The notes under the pieces: model-generated
Databases searched by the model: none
What the model saw: the letters and a program-made list of their open reading frames with translations, nothing else
What the model was told of the DNA's origin: nothing
Position numbers and translations under genes: made by a program
Shown: piece by piece, positions 3,627 to 5,945 of the stretch
How positions within the stretch are numbered: the first letter of the stretch is position 1
Layout: the number at the start of each line of letters is the position of its first letter
Assembly: GCA_937893945.1 (NCBI GenBank)
Contig: CALCTA010000171.1
Location: forward strand, 1 to 5,945
Length of the DNA: 5,945 nt
DNA from: an uncultured Clostridia bacterium
GTDB taxonomy: Bacteria > Bacillota > Clostridia > Oscillospirales > CAG-272
Reading direction: 5' to 3'

Positions 3627-5945
3627 ATGAAAAGAACAATTTCTATTTTGGTGCTCATCGCAATGATGCTCGCATCTGTTCTTGCTATTCTTCCCGCAGC
3701 TGCTGAGGGCGAGACTGCTCTCGTCAAGGATTACGCTACTGCAGCTGACGGCGACGTTCTCTACACATTTAACTTCAACGGAGATGACGTATTTAAGCCC
3801 GAAAAACTTGGCGCAGACGATAATATGGACTACATCGTCAACGGCGACGGTAGCTCTGTTACTATCGAGCCTAAGGCGGATGCCCAGACCAAGAAGCAGA
3901 ATATCTGGGGCGGCGAGGTAGCAGGACTTGTTGCTACTCTTGAGCACGTTTACAGCTTCAGATACAAGGTAAGAGCTAATAGCGAAGGCTATGACGCAAC
4001 TCAGGCAAAGAACAACTCGGTAGGTATCGGCGGTTGGCTCGCAAAGGACGGATACAAGTACAACTCCAGCCCTCCTTTCTATAACAACTACTCCAACCAC
4101 AACACCTCCAGCGCAGATGGCGATATCACTATGCGCCGTTCTTCCATCTCTATGGGTAACACAAAGTACGGTGATACCAATCTGACTCCCGATGCAGAAT
4201 ATCCCGAGTACATCTACTGGGAGAAGGGCGACACAACTCTTCCCGGTGAGTATCTTATTGATGCTGAAGGCTTTATCGATATGCTTATAGTATTCGATGG
4301 CCCCACAAACACGATCTCCACATACATTCTCGACACGGATGGCAATTGGATCTTCATTGAGTCCGTACCTGAGCTTAAGCACGAGGGTAACATGGGCTTC
4401 TTTACCTATGCTTACTACGCTGACGTAAACACCACTATTAAGGACGCTAAGATCTATAAGGGCGACGTTGCAAACCTCGTTCTTCCCACAGTAAGAGATT
4501 ACGCTACCGCAGCTGACGGAGACATTCTCTACACATTTAATTTCAACGGCGACGAAGTATTCCAGCCTGCTGATCTTGCTGCAAGCAAGGGCAACATGGA
4601 CTACGTTGTATCCGATGAAGGTAAGACTGTTACCATCAAGGCAAAGGAAGGCGCTCCCGGTGAGTCTGTCAACCTTTGGGGTGGCGAGGTCGCAGGACTT
4701 ACCGCAACCCTTGACAGAACATACTCCTTCAGATATAAGGTAAGAGCTAACAGCGAAGGCTATGAGTCCGGCGCTGCAAAGAATAACTCTGTAGGTATAG
4801 GCGGTTGGGGCGTTGATCTTACGCTCGATAAGCCCGAATTCTACAACAACTACGGTAACCACACCACCGCAGCCGGCGATGACGTATCTATGCGCCGTTC
4901 CGCACTTTCTTGGGGCGGTCAGGGCGCTAAGATCGGCGATTATGTAAAGTGGGAGGAAACTCTCAACGCTTACGCGGTAGACGCAGACGGATTCATGGAT
5001 ATGCTTCTCGTATTCGACGGTCCTACCAAGATGATCACCGCTTACGTTCTTGACCAGGCAGGCGTATGGCAGCTCGTTGAGGAGAAGGCAAGCCTTGAAA
5101 AAGAAGGTAACATCTGCTTCGCATCCTACGCTTATTACAATACTGTAAATACCACTGTTACTAACGTAAGAGTTTACAAGGGCGACTTTACAAAGTGCGC
5201 TTCCGGCTCGGTTGAGATGGCTACCGAGGAAGAACTTGCAACACTTCAGTTCTACATCGCCGAGGCTGATCTTCTCGCCGAAGAAAACTTCACAGCAGGC
5301 TCTTGGACCAAGCTCAACAGAGCTTTGGATCGCGCGAAGGACATCCTTACAGCTGAAGTTAAGTCTAAGGCAGAGGTCGAGTCCCGCACTATCGCTCTTA
5401 TGAACGCACTTTCCAGCCTTGAGGCTGATATGACAGCTCTCAACACTCTTATCACCGAGTGCAGAAGACTTCCTAAGGCAGACTACACAGCAGATTCCTG
5501 GACCGCGTTTGAGGCAGCTCTCACTGCAGCGAAGGCTAACGAGTCCACTGCTTACGAGGACGTTAAGGCTCTTTACGATGCACTCGCAGCAGCTAAGGCG
5601 GCTCTCGTAATAGCTACTGCAGACAAGACCGAGCTTGGAGAGCTTCTCGCTATGGCGGGTGTTCTCAACGAGGCTGATTTTGAGGCAGATCTTTGGGCAG
5701 CATTCGCAACTAAGGTAGCTGAGGCAAAGGCAGTATTTGACGCAGAAGAAGCAACCGGCTCTCAGGTTGCAAGTGCAGTCAAGTCTCTCACAAATGCTAT
5801 CAAGGCTATCAACGGCGGCGTTCTTCCTCCTCCTCCCGTAGTAGAGGAGCCCACCGAGGAGCCCACCGAGGAGCCTACAGCAGCTCCTACTGAGAAGCCC
5901 ACCGAGGCACCCACAGCAGCTCCCACCGAGCCTGCTACCGAGCCC
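3627..5945 (+). CDS. Large exported repeat protein with FIVAR-like domains and PT-rich stalk (3' end missing)
   Basis: The frame is open for 773 codons to the window edge with no stop. Residues 1-26 form a Sec signal peptide (KR at 2-3, hydrophobic core, cleavage probably after AAA at 24-26). Residues 35-280 and 291-520 are tandem copies of one domain sharing DYATAADGD, LYTFNFNGD, WGGEVAGL (W94, W351), SFRYKVRANSEGY, NNSVGIGGW, MRRS, VFDGPT (F223, F463) and YKGD. The beta-rich pattern, conserved aromatics and final KIYKGD-type strand suggest a concanavalin/LamG-like jelly roll, but no catalytic motif is evident. Residues about 534-728 are three Ala-rich helical repeats of 60-65 residues with A-D-[YF]-[TE]-A-[DG]-x-W patterns, typical of FIVAR. 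Residues 734-773 are PPPP then EEPT/AAPT-type tetrapeptides, a probable cell-wall-spanning stalk. The anchor must lie downstream. Lysine is nearly always AAG, suggesting high expression. Likely a surface glycan-binding or adhesion protein; no named homologue recognised. Confidence 0.88.
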   Translation, partial: MKRTISILVLIAMMLASVLAILPAAAEGETALVKDYATAADGDVLYTFNFNGDDVFKPEKLGADDNMDYIVNGDGSSVTIEPKADAQTKKQNIWGGEVAGLVATLEHVYSFRYKVRANSEGYDATQAKNNSVGIGGWLAKDGYKYNSSPPFYNNYSNHNTSSADGDITMRRSSISMGNTKYGDTNLTPDAEYPEYIYWEKGDTTLPGEYLIDAEGFIDMLIVFDGPTNTISTYILDTDGNWIFIESVPELKHEGNMGFFTYAYYADVNTTIKDAKIYKGDVANLVLPTVRDYATAADGDILYTFNFNGDEVFQPADLAASKGNMDYVVSDEGKTVTIKAKEGAPGESVNLWGGEVAGLTATLDRTYSFRYKVRANSEGYESGAAKNNSVGIGGWGVDLTLDKPEFYNNYGNHTTAAGDDVSMRRSALSWGGQGAKIGDYVKWEETLNAYAVDADGFMDMLLVFDGPTKMITAYVLDQAGVWQLVEEKASLEKEGNICFASYAYYNTVNTTVTNVRVYKGDFTKCASGSVEMATEEELATLQFYIAEADLLAEENFTAGSWTKLNRALDRAKDILTAEVKSKAEVESRTIALMNALSSLEADMTALNTLITECRRLPKADYTADSWTAFEAALTAAKANESTAYEDVKALYDALAAAKAALVIATADKTELGELLAMAGVLNEADFEADLWAAFATKVAEAKAVFDAEEATGSQVASAVKSLTNAIKAINGGVLPPPPVVEEPTEEPTEEPTAAPTEKPTEAPTAAPTEPATEP
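3729..4466 (+). repeat. Tandem domain repeat, copy 1
   Basis: This encodes residues 35-280 of the exported protein. It starts with DYATAADGD and ends with KIYKGD. The starts of the two copies are exactly 768 nt apart, and long stretches match almost base for base, for example around AGATACAAGGTAAGAGCTAA against AGATATAAGGTAAGAGCTAA. Confidence 0.88.
4497..5186 (+). repeat. Tandem domain repeat, copy 2
   Basis: This encodes residues 291-520. It is 48 nt (16 codons) shorter than copy 1. Most of the loss falls between MRRS and the conserved W-E segment, where copy 1 has an additional loop containing NLTPDAEYPEY. A ten-residue linker separates the copies. Confidence 0.88.
5220..5810 (+). repeat. 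Three FIVAR-like helical repeats in the exported protein
   Basis: The three units span residues about 534-600, 602-665 and 666-728. Each has an opening L-x-x-L/I helix, then an E/P-A-D-[YF]-like or E-E-N-F turn followed by a conserved Trp (SW, SW, LW), a long A-K-rich helix, and a closing A-L-x-x-L/A-I helix. This matches the FIVAR pattern found in many Bacillota surface proteins, where such bundles act as spacers or in binding. Confidence 0.75.
5826..5945 (+). repeat. Pro/Thr/Glu-rich low-complexity stalk repeat
   Basis: PPPPVV is followed by repeated tetrapeptides of the form xxPT (EEPT three times, AAPT, EKPT, EAPT, AAPT), encoded by near-identical 12-mers such as GAGCCCACCGAG. It runs to the window edge and probably continues. 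Such stalks usually precede a sortase signal or other wall anchor and may be O-glycosylated. Confidence 0.88.

Noticed and set aside
3582..4862. A 426-codon open frame on the minus strand
   Set aside because: It lies opposite the exported-protein gene, which has a promoter, ribosome binding site, signal peptide and domain repeats. The antisense frame is open because of codon bias, and its product is Cys/Val-rich and repeats only because the gene beneath it repeats.
3729..5186. The 768-nt direct repeat as a mobile element or composite insertion
   Set aside because: Both copies are in frame within one protein, with no terminal inverted repeats, target duplications or transposase; this is a domain duplication.
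5844..5945. Short regular repeats that might suggest a CRISPR array
   Set aside because: The 12-base units are contiguous, in frame and encode the xxPT stalk; there are no spacers.

Overview
The window looks like a chromosomal segment from an endospore-forming Bacillota, most likely a gut or rumen-type clostridium in or near the Oscillospiraceae/Ruminococcaceae. Three things point there: the last four genes of a spoIIIA sporulation operon, strong AGGAGG/GGAGG ribosome binding sites, and a secreted protein ending in the Pro-Thr-Glu stalk common in such organisms. All recognised genes lie on the + strand. No RNA gene, insertion sequence, CRISPR array or origin was seen.

Region 1 (1-2175) carries the 3' end of spoIIIAE, then spoIIIAF, spoIIIAG and spoIIIAH. 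Their products are mother-cell membrane parts of the SpoIIIA-SpoIIQ channel that joins mother cell and forespore during engulfment. AE and AF overlap; AF-AG and AG-AH have short gaps with good ribosome binding sites. A weak sigma-E-like promoter candidate precedes spoIIIAG. SpoIIIAF, AG and AH are all shorter than their Bacillus subtilis counterparts.

Region 2 (2176-3463) has a 134-base gap with no convincing terminator, then a 370-residue P-loop ATPase. It resembles the two-domain clostridial ATPase family I know as PRK06851. The first Walker A site is intact. The second half looks like a copy of the first in which the P-loop lysine and Walker B aspartate are gone. A near-perfect 16-bp intrinsic terminator ends this unit. 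The ATPase could therefore be co-transcribed with spoIIIA, although its function is unknown.

Region 3 (3464-5945) is a separate unit. It has a sigma-A-type promoter with an extended -10, a leader of about 60 nt, a strong ribosome binding site, and a large exported protein that runs off the window after 773 codons. The protein has a Sec signal peptide, two tandem copies of a roughly 230-246 residue beta-rich domain (possibly lectin-like), three FIVAR-like helical repeats and a Pro/Thr/Glu stalk. It is probably a cell-surface adhesin or glycan-binding protein whose anchor lies beyond the window.

Nothing here is clearly a new system. The points most worth following are the ATPase with one dead P-loop next to spoIIIA, and the duplicated exported domain.
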